Shown in pieces: positions 54,082-63,571 of a DNA stretch of 64,000 nucleotides (position 1 is its first letter; each line of letters begins with the position of its first letter). The position numbers and the translations under genes were made by a program. The notes beneath the pieces were generated by a model. It worked only from the letters and a program-made list of their open reading frames with translations. It ran no database searches and was not told where the DNA came from. The stretch is from Trichomonas vaginalis G3 (Eukaryota > Parabasalia > Trichomonadida > Trichomonadidae). The DNA is taken from positions 29,790,082-29,854,081 of the forward strand of contig NC_067207.1 of the NCBI RefSeq assembly GCF_026262505.1. The letters are read 5' to 3'.

Positions 54082-54314
54082 TTCCAAACTTTGAGTTAAT
54101 GTCAAGACATTAACTCAAAGTTTGGAAGTCTAATAAGGGGAATTGTAGGCTATGAGGTACTGATTATATATCAGTGCCTCATAGCCTGCAATTCCCATTA
54201 GAAATCGGAGAAACTTTGTCCGCATAACTTATGATGCGGACAAAGTTTCTCCCATTTCTACTTAGAATGAAAGGGCAAGAGGTATATAGGTACACTATAT
54301 ATCTCTTGCCCTTT
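54082..54314. repeat. Four consecutive long near-perfect hairpins
   Basis: Hairpin 1: arms 54082-54103 and 54106-54127, 22 bp perfect with a 2-base loop. Hairpin 2: about 54138-54197, 26-bp arms with two G-T-type mismatches. Hairpin 3: about 54199-54260, core 19 bp perfect plus an outer 7-bp extension with one mismatch between. Hairpin 4: about 54270-54314, 20-bp arms with one G-T-type mismatch. The four have unrelated sequences. Confidence 0.85.
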
Positions 54315-54511
54315 CCTTCTTACCTAAAGACTTCCAATCTTATTTTTTTTCCAATTTTTCCCCTAAATTTAAATCTTATATAATATAAATAAAATGCATA
54401 ATATCAATCACAAAAATTAATGTTTATTTTTTTAATTAAAATTGCCGCGCAATTTAAGGTTTTCTGTCACTTTTTTGTTAGCCATTTCGGTACGAAACAA
54501 ATTTTTCGGAA

Positions 54512-55162
54512 ATGCTATTCTTTTTATGCGAAAATTTGCTATCCGATTCCAATGCTATATTAAAAAAAGCATATAAGAACAGATTGATTGAATTTTATGT
54601 CAGTGGATCTTCATCTCAGTATATTAATGGAAGTAGACAATTAACAAAACCAGAGTACGCCTTTGACCAAATTGACAAGGAATATGATTGGTGCTCAAAT
54701 TGTGGAAAGCATAAAGAAGACCATCCATGGATTATTTTCAATCTTAAAAACAAGATGTTTGAATTCAATGGATATTATATTAAATCTGGTTGCTGCAGCG
54801 GAACAGATTGTTGCTGCTGTTATGATGAAGTTCATTACTGCTGCGAATGCTGCTTATTTAGCTGGTCATTACAAATTTCAAACGATAATTCAACATGGAA
54901 GACAGTTCATAAAGTAAAAAGAGACTATGAAATGAGACGTTGCCGTGATAAGACTTATAAATTTTCAGAAACTCATCGTGCTAAATTTATCAGACTTATT
55001 CAAGACGAAGCATGCTACGATGACCCTCCATGCATTGCTATAAACAAGATTGATTTTATTGGTCAAATATATGAAGATGGAGTTCCTTTAGATGACTATG
55101 GTATGGATAATGAAGATGAAGACGTGAGCATCATTGGCCATATCTCTAAAAGCAAGCTCTAA
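54512..55162 (+). CDS. F5/8C (discoidin)-like domain protein, probably N-terminally truncated
   Basis: A 216-residue protein that is nearly all one F5/8 type C-like beta-sandwich: IEFYVSGSSSQYIN, then HPWIIFNLKNKMFEFNGYYIKS, then LQISNDNSTWKTVH, then AKFIRLIQDEA and INKIDFIGQIYED. Trichomonads commonly attach this domain to a preceding BTB or long helical region, which is absent here. The start codon lies within a direct repeat flanking a transposon, so the original N-terminus was probably displaced or lost. A remarkable Cys cluster (SGCCSGTDCCCCYDEVHYCC) interrupts the fold between strands. No signal peptide, so probably intracellular. The acidic C-terminus follows the domain. Confidence 0.7.
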   Translation: MLFFLCENLLSDSNAILKKAYKNRLIEFYVSGSSSQYINGSRQLTKPEYAFDQIDKEYDWCSNCGKHKEDHPWIIFNLKNKMFEFNGYYIKSGCCSGTDCCCCYDEVHYCCECCLFSWSLQISNDNSTWKTVHKVKRDYEMRRCRDKTYKFSETHRAKFIRLIQDEACYDDPPCIAINKIDFIGQIYEDGVPLDDYGMDNEDEDVSIIGHISKSKL

Positions 55163-55620
55163 TCTTAACGGATCGTAATTGCATTTACCATTACCAATTA
55201 TCCTTTACTTCAAGAGAATTATTTTGAAATTTATTCCTTTTTTTAGATTTATCAATAATTAGTATTATATATATAACGAATAAACTATTTTTATCGACTA
55301 CGTCCTATATTGTTTCTAATAACTTCTGTATTGTTTTTGAATAATATTTTTTTTGCCGAATGGAAGGTTTCTATATTATTATATCATGCATCCTTCCATA
55401 GAAACCATTTTGAGGATTGTAATTATGATATGATATTGATTTTGTTCTTTTCAATGATTTTTATATAAGAACTTGATTCAATGAGTACTCTCAATTTTGA
55501 GATCTAGGGTTGTAGATAGACCCAAAAATAAAAAAAAGATAGAGTTATAATCTATACAGCAATATTTATATACAAAACAAGAAAATGCTTGAAAGCATGG
55601 AATATTTGTTAATTTTCATA
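55163..55620. other. Convergent intergenic region
   Basis: AT-rich. A short TGGAAGGTTTC...CTTCCATAGAAACC inverted repeat (near 55361-55405) could act as a hairpin. Nothing else seen. Confidence 0.35.
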
Positions 55621-56001
55621 TCAATGGTTTCCTAATCCACAAATAAGGAGGTATGAAGCTCTAGAGAGCTCAGAATCTGTTTTTATTTTCTGATGTTGAT
55701 CTTCAAAAGAAGGTCGATAATCAGATAAGATTTCATCAAATAAATTTGGATTTAATTTATAAATAAAGCAAGTCAGTTGAGATATTTTAAATTGCTGAAG
55801 TTCCTTGGTTTCTGTATTCAGAATGCATTCAAGAAGTCCTGAAAAGATCTTCACTTGTTCATTCGAGTTCATATTTTTAATTAAATTTCGAACCTCAGAC
55901 ATGAAAGAATACGACCATGTACCACTAAGGCACAATGATTCTTCCACGATTCGATTTAATAACTGTTTGTGCAACGATGATGTAGGAGGGTAAATTTGCA
56001 A
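55621..56001 (-). pseudogene. Fragment of a helical host protein
   Basis: An open frame of 126 codons with protein-like composition (IYPPTSSLHKQLLNRIVEE, then SEVRNLIKNMNSNEQVKIF, then LLECILNTE). No ATG heads it; the first in-frame ATG is about 34 codons in, and a stop lies shortly upstream. It looks like the C-terminal remnant of a longer gene whose upstream part is missing. Family not recognised. Confidence 0.35.
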
Positions 56002-56559
56002 ATTGGAAAAAGTTTAGCTCTCAAAAAATAAAGGAATTTGAGCGGGTCTAAACGAAATTCAATAATTGAATGTAATTGAAAATTTAATTAACGTGCTCTT
56101 GAAAATAATCGTTAGAATGGAGGCAAACTGAAGATAGTGCATGTTGGAACAATTATAAATTGAAAAGAAATTCATTTTATTGATTGTTTTTCATGTTTCA
56201 AAATTTTTCTGTAATTAAGAAGTATTCAAAATGGGATTTACTGTAAGGAAGCATATTGTTGTAGTGTGTTCTGCTAGATTTTGCAAACGTGTTCAAATTG
56301 TAATTGAGTTTTCTTTTGAAAAAATTGTGAGACTATTATGGAAATCTAAAGTTCATAAAAAAGTGAATTGCTATTTTATATTGAATTGCATGATGCATTT
56401 AGTTCAGTGGAGAAAATATTATGATAAATTCTATTTGGAATCATATTCTATGAATAATGATTTACATCGATATGATTTGAACAGATATCTATTCATATTT
56501 TATCCAACAAACATTATTTTGCTTATAATGTGTATTTTTATTTTCAGATACTATCATAC

Positions 56560-56598
<39 letters not shown>

Positions 56599-56599
56599 T
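56002..56599. other. Spacer before the second Polinton, with a 33-A run
   Basis: AT-rich with no convincing gene; the open frame across it is rich in rare hydrophobic runs and ends in poly-Lys from the A run. The run at 56564-56596 stands directly before the presumed element end. Confidence 0.4.
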
Positions 56600-56740
56600 A
56601 GTGGGGCTTCCAGGCACTTCGTGCCTTCTAGCCCCGAAGATGTTTAGTATAAATGAAGTTTTTATTCGGAAAATTGTTAGTCTTCTTGGTCGAAAACATT
56701 ATATAATGTTTCACTTTTCACAAATTATATATGTTTTCAT

Positions 56741-57340
56741 GTTTTGTCAAGACTTCTTCGTAAATGTTTTGTCAAGACTTCTTCGTAAATGTTTTGTCAA
56801 GACTTCTTCGTAAATGTTTTGTCAAGACTTCTTCGTAAATGTTTTGTCAAGACTTCTTCGTAAATGTTTTGTCAAGACTTCTTCGTAAATGTTTTGTCAA
56901 GACTTCTTCGTAAATGTTTTGTCAAGACTTCTTCGTAAATGTTTTGTCAAGACTTCTTCGTAAATGTTTTGTCAAGACTTCTTCGTAAATGTTTTGTCAA
57001 GACTTCTTCGTAAATGTTTTGTCAAGACTTCTTCGTAAATGTTTTGTCAAGACTTCTTCGTAAATGTTTTGTCAAGACTTCTTCGTAAATGTTTTGTCAA
57101 GACTTCTTCGTAAATGTTTTGTCAAGACTTCTTCGTAAATGTTTTGTCAAGACTTCTTCGTAAATGTTTTGTCAAGACTTCTTCGTAAATGTTTTGTCAA
57201 GACTTCTTCGTAAATGTTTTGTCAAGACTTCTTCGTAAATGTTTTGTCAAGACTTCTTCGTAAATGTTTTGTCAAGACTTCTTCGTAAATGTTTTGTCAA
57301 GACTTCTTCGTAAATGTTTTGTCAAGACTTCTTCGTAAAA
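56741..57340 (+). repeat. 24 x 25-bp tandem array
   Basis: The unit GTTTTGTCAAGACTTCTTCG plus TAAAT is repeated 24 times with no change except the last base of the final unit. A degenerate copy follows at about 57413-57436 beyond a small hairpin of AGGGTAGAA / TTCTACCCT. Tandem arrays inside terminal repeats occur in several Polintons, so it may be a terminal-repeat component. Confidence 0.95.
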
Positions 57341-57556
57341 TCAGACAAAAATAATGTTTAGGGTAGAAGGTTAGATATAACCTCTTTTCTAACCTCTTTT
57401 CTACCCTCTTGAATTTGTCAAGATTTCTTCGTCATAGGCACGGAGATAGGACGGTTATTTTACAAAACTGACAACACTTTGACCGAGTAGTTTTTTGTGC
57501 TGAACAAAAAGTGTCATATAAACATCTGTCAAAAACCGTTTTTTACTTCACTTAAA

Positions 57557-59260
57557 ATGCCACGTAAGCTACGTAAGAATATACGTAAGAGGAAGAGAGC
57601 ATTGAAACATCCAATAGTAAAACTAACACCACAACAACAGTTGCAACAACAAATGCTGAATGACCCCACTATGTTGCAACAAATGTCAAGCAATCCTATG
57701 CTTTTAAACCGAGTTGTTGGTGCACAGAGTGGAGGTTTAAGAGCGGCACTTTTAGCGAAAATGGCAGGCTATGGTGGAGCTGCAGACGGAACAGCCTATA
57801 ACCCTCAAAGTCAAATGAATTTGAGTTCACTCAAAAATCAAATAGCAGATGTCAAAAAGTCAAACATAGACATACAGAAGCAAATAGGTGAAAACGAAAA
57901 GAAACTAGAATATGACAGACACACAAAGAAACTCAATGAGTTAAACGTAGAGAAAAAGAAGAAAGAAGAACAACTGAAAGAACTAAGTACAGAGGAATAT
58001 GCGAAAAAAGTGTCAGAAAAAGCAGCAGAAGTAGCAAAAATGGAACAAGATGTCATAAATTTGAAAAACCATACTACTCAATATAAAATACTGAAAGATG
58101 AAGAGATAAAACAAAAAGCCCTGAAGACATATATGGATAGCGATGAGTATAAAAAGGAAGTTGAAGCAAATGTAAAGGCAGAAAAACTTTTACAGTTGCA
58201 AAACCAAACCGTACAGTATGAAAACTTAGCACAAGAAAGTAAAAATAACGACGCGGCTATGCAAAAGGCAATGAAAAGCGCAGAGTATATAAAAGCTAAC
58301 AATGACTGGTTAGATGCCCAAGCCAACGCTAAAGCAGCCCAACTCATAGGGTCAATAAGGACAAAAATACAAGCGGATGAAGATAGTTCAAATGAAGCTT
58401 TAACAAATGCTGACTTTAAGAACGCCTTCGAAGCTCTTCATAGTAAGGTGAAACAAGTGAACGATTTCTCATCTGGAAAGAAACTGAAGTCTGAAGGTTT
58501 CGACAAAGAGTTAAAAGAAGTAGCACAAAATATGACGAAAATAACAGACGCAGCAACGAGACAGGCAGTTCAAAGTGCCTATGACGCCGTTAGAGCAACT
58601 GTTGTGAAAAGTCAAGAAAAAGAGTTACAACAGACCAAAACAGACCTAGTAAATGCTTTCTTAAGAACGAAAAGTCAGGTAGGACATTACGCTGCAGATG
58701 GAACATATGTGCCAGCTGGTGGAATTTATATACCACCAAACCCTCCAAGAGAAGCACCTGCACCAGGACTACCTATGACATTTACATCGTCACATGGACA
58801 CAGACACAGGCATGCACCAAAACCAGCACAACAACCAACAGTTCAAAACCCTGCACAACAACCACCTCCACAACCAACAGTTCAAAAACCAGCACAGCAA
58901 CCAACAGTTCAAAATCCAGCACAACAACAACCACAAACAGAGCAAGGACATAAAAGAAGTAGAGAACAAGGAAACCAAGAATTCTTAAAAATGCTTAAAG
59001 AAGAGTGTGGTTTCCCAGATAGTATTGACTTTAGTGACAGATATAAAGAAGCTATTGGAAAGTTCAAGGAAGGAAATACTGACCCGAACCTATTTAGCTT
59101 TATGGCTCAGCACCAAAACGGATATAATCTCAAACCTGGAAAATACAAGCTCGCTAAGAGATATGATTTAATAGCATATCATCCAAATGACATACATGAA
59201 CGAATTTACTCCGAGATATTTGATGTCAGAGCTAAAATGACAATTCAACTTTCGTCATGA
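57557..59260 (+). CDS. Second Polinton part: basic-headed coiled-coil, Gln/Pro-rich protein
   Basis: About 567 residues from the ATG (MPRKLRKNIRKRKRALKHP). The order is a very basic head, a Gln-rich stretch, a long coiled coil (about residues 70-380) and a Pro/Gln repeat region with QQPTVQNPA and QKPA units. The C-terminal domain (LKMLKEECGFPDSIDFSDRY...LKPGKYKLAKRYDLIAYHP) is globular and unknown. It may bind DNA through the head and organise the genome or virion core; this is inference. The frame looks whole. Confidence 0.65.
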   Translation: MPRKLRKNIRKRKRALKHPIVKLTPQQQLQQQMLNDPTMLQQMSSNPMLLNRVVGAQSGGLRAALLAKMAGYGGAADGTAYNPQSQMNLSSLKNQIADVKKSNIDIQKQIGENEKKLEYDRHTKKLNELNVEKKKKEEQLKELSTEEYAKKVSEKAAEVAKMEQDVINLKNHTTQYKILKDEEIKQKALKTYMDSDEYKKEVEANVKAEKLLQLQNQTVQYENLAQESKNNDAAMQKAMKSAEYIKANNDWLDAQANAKAAQLIGSIRTKIQADEDSSNEALTNADFKNAFEALHSKVKQVNDFSSGKKLKSEGFDKELKEVAQNMTKITDAATRQAVQSAYDAVRATVVKSQEKELQQTKTDLVNAFLRTKSQVGHYAADGTYVPAGGIYIPPNPPREAPAPGLPMTFTSSHGHRHRHAPKPAQQPTVQNPAQQPPPQPTVQKPAQQPTVQNPAQQQPQTEQGHKRSREQGNQEFLKMLKEECGFPDSIDFSDRYKEAIGKFKEGNTDPNLFSFMAQHQNGYNLKPGKYKLAKRYDLIAYHPNDIHERIYSEIFDVRAKMTIQLSS

Positions 59261-59805
59261 AACGCGTAAAAAATAGAGACGGAACGAAAGAACAAAAGCT
59301 TATGAATGCGATGACTAGATAGGGAAATTGTTGAAAAACGGTCTCGGAATATATGAAATGCCAGCAGATGAGGTACAAGAAACTCCACAGGAAGAACTAG
59401 TCAGATACAACCAGACATGGAAGAAATAGTTCAGCAACAACAGCTAAAGAGCCTGAAGGAAACAAACAAGTCACTCCTTTGGAAACTAACTTCACAGAAC
59501 TAGATGAAGATTTGGAACAGCCGAAAAAATCTTGACCCTCAACAAGAGTATGCGGAGAATATGGAATATTTCCAAGAGTAAAAAAAAATTCAGCTGACAT
59601 AGTAGAAGAATATCGAAAAATGTTTGCCGACATACAAAAGACTCCAACACCAGATGAAAATATTCAGCATAGAATGGAAGTACTGAAAGAAAATGTACAC
59701 AAATACAACAACCCTTTTTACTTACGAGCATTTAACGTTCAATCTTCGGATGAACTCGGTGAAATAAAAGGTTAAATTTCAAGAAAAACATATAGAAATG
59801 AAACA

Positions 59806-60780
59806 TTGTTTAAAGTTCATTCAGAACCTAACCAAGATGGAAACAAACCTACTTTTGTTTCTGCAGACGATGGAACTACAATGAGATGGGGTCATAAAGC
59901 TAACCCGGATAGGTGGTTCATAAACTTACAACCACAATTCCAAGAAGTTGTAGACGCAATGGAAGTCAATGGTGAACCAGATATAGCTGGTATTTTCAGC
60001 GCGGCTTTAATGCCATTGAAAGATATGAAACATGCAGATATTTTGGACCAGTATGAAATGAACATGGCTGATGGAAATATAACACCTGACGTTCTAGAAC
60101 ATTTATCTCAAAGAACTACACAGAACCATAGAGATGGTATATTTGGTGAAGAGTTTAGAAAGAGAGTTAGGGAGAGAGAAGGAAGAGAACCTATTGTACA
60201 TGACCTTGCAAATGAAAGTTTACAAAATGTCATAAAAACTTACTTTGCAGACAATGAACCGAGAAGGGATGAATATTTAAGAAAACTCAAATGGACAGTA
60301 CCAAATGAAATGTTAGTATTGAAAAACATGTTCCTTGACAAAATAAAACCAACTACAGAAATAAACGACGCAAGACTGAAAGATTGGGTAAAAGCTTTCC
60401 CATTCACAAAAGATATAGTTGGTAACATGGAAAGAAAACCAGAATGGCTACAAAAACATATATTTGGAAACGAGCATATTCCATATGGACAGGCACTGTT
60501 TGAAGAGCTTGAACCGGAAACTCAGGAAAGAGTCATGCAAACAATACGCAACGACTCAAATACAAACTATGACAAACTCTTTCTAGGATATAGGTTACCT
60601 GAGATGGGCGACCAGAGCCCAAAGGCAAAAAGGACATGGGAAATTTACAACATACTAGGTGAACATGAGGCAAAGATGCAACAACTTGAAGCAGAGGGCA
60701 ATGAAGGAAAAAGAAGAGTTAAAAACTCAGTCAGGAAGAAAGTAAAGCTTGGTCGGAGTGGGTTCTATTATGACATATAA
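59806..60780 (+). CDS. Second Polinton part: unknown helical protein
   Basis: About 324 residues, helical and charged (PDRWFINLQPQFQEVVDAME, ALMPLKDMKHADIL, EEFRKRVREREGRE, FEELEPETQERVMQTIRN), ending in a very basic tail (GKRRVKNSVRKKVKLGRSG). It precedes the capsid region, so a scaffold or virion-assembly role is possible. No family recognised. Its true start is uncertain because the preceding region is damaged. Confidence 0.5.
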   Translation: MFKVHSEPNQDGNKPTFVSADDGTTMRWGHKANPDRWFINLQPQFQEVVDAMEVNGEPDIAGIFSAALMPLKDMKHADILDQYEMNMADGNITPDVLEHLSQRTTQNHRDGIFGEEFRKRVREREGREPIVHDLANESLQNVIKTYFADNEPRRDEYLRKLKWTVPNEMLVLKNMFLDKIKPTTEINDARLKDWVKAFPFTKDIVGNMERKPEWLQKHIFGNEHIPYGQALFEELEPETQERVMQTIRNDSNTNYDKLFLGYRLPEMGDQSPKAKRTWEIYNILGEHEAKMQQLEAEGNEGKRRVKNSVRKKVKLGRSGFYYDI

Positions 60781-60812
60781 ACCCAACTATTCTATATTTT
60801 TACCCATATGAA

Positions 60813-62331
60813 ATGTACGCCGCTCAGAATATAACGCCAACAGTTTTGGATGCTATGAATGGAAATGTTTCCGAATGGTATAACGAATGCGACAATGCCA
60901 TTAGAAGGTCAGAAATAGTTCCTGGAACTTACGAATATACAACTGCTGTTTCTTATGGAAACGTAGGTGAGTTTGGAGAAGGTTCTTCAACAACAGTAGA
61001 TATTGCTTGCGACAGGTTTCATATAATTTTCTATTGACAACTCTTTCTTATACGTGGAACAAGACATTGAAATAAAACCTTCTGCCAAGTTGTCTGACAA
61101 GAAAGGTTGCAATGGAATTTTCTATGTCGGATACCAATATGCTCCAGAAGTTTTCATGGATATAAGATATATTCTAACTCTGACTTAGTTCAAACAGTAA
61201 CATGGGCAAACTATGAATGGTTCGCTTTGAGAAACTCAGTACAACCACAAGCTAGAGAACAAACAGACCAGTATGCAACTATTGAGAAAATAAGAAGACT
61301 TGACCCTAGCGTTCCAGGAGTTTATGTTAACCTTTCTGGACAAACTGCAGCAGCAGTAACCAAAGTAAAACTGAAACTTAGAGTTCCTTTGTCATCTTTC
61401 CTCATCTTCAGGTTTTTAAGATACTTGCCAAACTGGGCAGGAAAAATTTCTATCGAACTTACTCCAAGCAAAAAATAACTTAGTCATTGCACCAACACAG
61501 ACCCATTCACTCTTACAGAAGTAGTGGGAACAAATAAAATGTCATTCGCCGACTTTTGCAAAAACAAAGTTGACTTAGACTTTGGTTTCTCAAACCTCAA
61601 CACTGAAGTAAACTATTATTTCAATGCTGCTGGAGATGCTTGGGACCCAGTTAAGTTCACATGCGAAAAGTTTGAATGCAAGAGAATAGAAAGCAGACTT
61701 GCAGTCTATATGTTGGACCCAGATATTTCAAATGCTTTAGCTGCCAAATATATTGCAGTTCCACTTATGTTCCCTATACACCAAATATCTGTCAAGACTT
61801 TGCAGGTGAATTGGAAACCAAAGTGCTGACCCAGGTGCAAGAACAGATATTGCCTTAACAACTGCAATGAAACATGCAGATACTATGTTTGTACTGTTCA
61901 GACGAACTATAAATGACTATTCTTGCTTCTACAACCCTGGTATTAAATACCATATAAACATAGATGGCAAATACTATCCAAGAGAAGAATATTCTACAGT
62001 TGAGGATATGAGTCATTACAACTTGACATTAGATGCTATGAACTTTAACAACAACTTCACAACAACCATTAACCCTGAAATGCAAAGTTCTATTATGCCA
62101 TATGTGAAAGTATGGACTCATACAGGAGGTCAAAAAACTCAATATACAAATGGAGACCGTTCAAACTTTTGGCTTGGCATTCCATTTGCTGACTCAGAAG
62201 ACTTTATGGGTGGTATTTCAACTGTTGGTACAGTTCAAATACAATATACTGGTGACAGAGACGGTCCAGATGAATTGAAAGCAAAGAAGTTTACAAAACC
62301 AATAGCACTTTTCACGGAAGATGCTCTTTGA
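60813..62331 (+). pseudogene. Second Polinton part: major capsid region, broken
   Basis: Beta-rich coding pieces across about 1.5 kb begin MYAAQNITPTVLDAMNG, pass through SVQPQAREQTDQYATIEKI and LPNWAGKISIELTPSKK, and end with the segment resembling the downstream half of the first element's capsid region (NPGIKYHINIDGKYYP, TVEDM, WLGIPFADS). Double jelly-roll capsid is the best explanation; the class is inferred. Fossil with several breaks. Confidence 0.6.
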
Positions 62332-62729
62332 AGATTCGTTCGATGAAACCTGCTGGGGCTCCTCAGATTGGTATAACGACAGCTTCCATCGAGCAGATTT
62401 GGCAGCAGGTCAGTAAGTTGTTCTTGAACTGACTTCTCTCCGTCAAATATTGACAGTACGCCAGTTTTGACATAAAATTGTATTATAAACTTACCTTTAG
62501 AAATATCGGTCAGTTTTGTTGTTATATTTTTGTCTGCTTCAAGAACTTTCACCATCTCGGTTATACCAACTTTCTTTGCTTTATGAAAATATTTTGGTTC
62601 AGCAAATATTGCTATTCTATAACATTTTCCATTGTTTGTGTAAAGAACTACTCTGTCAATGAACTTGTATTGTTTGTGTGTGTAAACCTTGTTTTGCTTC
62701 AATTCGAAGAGATATCCGAATACGTCCAT
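62235..62729 (-). CDS. Second Polinton part: small antisense-strand protein
   Basis: Frame of 164 codons starting MDVFGYLFELKQNK, opposite to its neighbours. The first 130 residues have protein-like composition (FIDRVVLYTNNGKCYRIAIF, EMVKVLEADKNITTKLTD, KFIIQFYVKTGVLSIFDGE), while the end overlaps the capsid region's 3' end. No family recognised; a genuine small element gene is likely. Confidence 0.45.
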   Translation of the reverse strand: MDVFGYLFELKQNKVYTHKQYKFIDRVVLYTNNGKCYRIAIFAEPKYFHKAKKVGITEMVKVLEADKNITTKLTDISKGKFIIQFYVKTGVLSIFDGEKSVQEQLTDLLPNLLDGSCRYTNLRSPSRFHRTNLQRASSVKSAIGFVNFFAFNSSGPSLSPVYCI

Positions 62730-62747
62730 CTTTTTATTCTAAGTAAA

Positions 62748-63330
62748 ATGTCATTTCCGAAAAATAGAAGCGTGAGTGTTTCAAAAGGTTTAATGGCGGT
62801 GGCAGATGTGAAGTTAAATTCACCAACTCAAAACAAACAGTCAAAGTGTTGTTGTCAATGTCAAAGAAAGAGATGTTGAAGTGGGGAAACCATACGAAGA
62901 CGAAGATGGTATAACAATTGTTCCTGTAAAAGAACAACCAACATACCCTGAAGTTAGCAGAGACTTAAGTTCTGTTGCAGATATTCGAAACGACTACCAA
63001 CAACTTAAAGACAAACTTAAAACTCAGGAGAAGATTTGTCAGGCTTTGGGTATAATGTTAAACTTGGTTGAGCACAACCCTGTAAAAGTGAACTCATATG
63101 TCATCGCACCTCGTGAAATTTTGAAAGAACTATTGAAACTTTTGACAGAGGCAGACGATATAAACATCAAAGAAATAGAGCCCGACATTGCTTGCTGTGG
63201 TGTTTCATATAATGTCATTGACAAGATATACGTTATGAAAGGAGGTGAAACGTTGAACTTAAAATATAGTTTCCCAGACGTCATAAAAATATTTGACGAC
63301 CACAACATTTCATTAAAATTTAGTTGCTAA
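62748..63330 (+). pseudogene. Second Polinton part: conserved structural-block protein, broken
   Basis: Related to the first element's region 46488-47154: a disordered start (MSFPKNRSVSVSKGLMAVAD), then VGKPYEDEDGITIVPVKEQP, then the helical-strand domain with DIACCG and LNLKYSFPDVIKIFDDHNIS. Position after the capsid region matches the first element's order. Function unknown. Fossil. Confidence 0.6.
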
Positions 63331-63571
63331 GTAAATGTCAAAACTTCTTGAAAGATGTTTGAAGAAAAACAATATAGACTTTATTTCATGTAAAGACTTT
63401 ACACACTTTTGAACGATATGAAAGACCCTGTTTTGTTTGTTCGTGTAGACAAAGGAAAGTTCTATGTCTTTACAAAATTTGAACTTCTTAGACAGAGAAC
63501 TTCAAGAAACACCATGTGAAAGTTAGATGAAGTTCTTCTCCACTTTCAGAAAAACTTTTAAATATATGTAA

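Larger units (their letters stand above)
53449..54500. mobile_element. Hairpin-bearing TIR element inserted at a gene start
   Basis: Inverted ends TACCGAAATGGCT (53453-53465) and the complement (54480-54492) continue imperfectly into AAAAAGGTGACA / TGTCACTTTTTT. An 18-bp direct repeat ATTTTTCGGAAATGCTAT flanks the element (53431-53448 and 54501-54518) and includes the ATG of the F5/8C-like gene. The 18-bp length is larger than a normal DNA-transposon duplication and may be partly chance extension. The element carries a 52-codon frame and four long hairpins. Confidence 0.62.

Noticed and set aside
56564-56596. 33-A tract as the tail of a retrocopy
   Set aside because: No retrotransposon frame or target duplication is seen on either side; it simply precedes the second Polinton.
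56231-56647. 138-codon frame ending in poly-Lys
   Set aside because: The sequence is AT-rich spacer, the Lys run comes from the 33-A tract, and it crosses the presumed Polinton end.
56741-57340. Regular array considered as a CRISPR
   Set aside because: The 25-bp units are directly joined with no spacers, in a eukaryotic mobile element.
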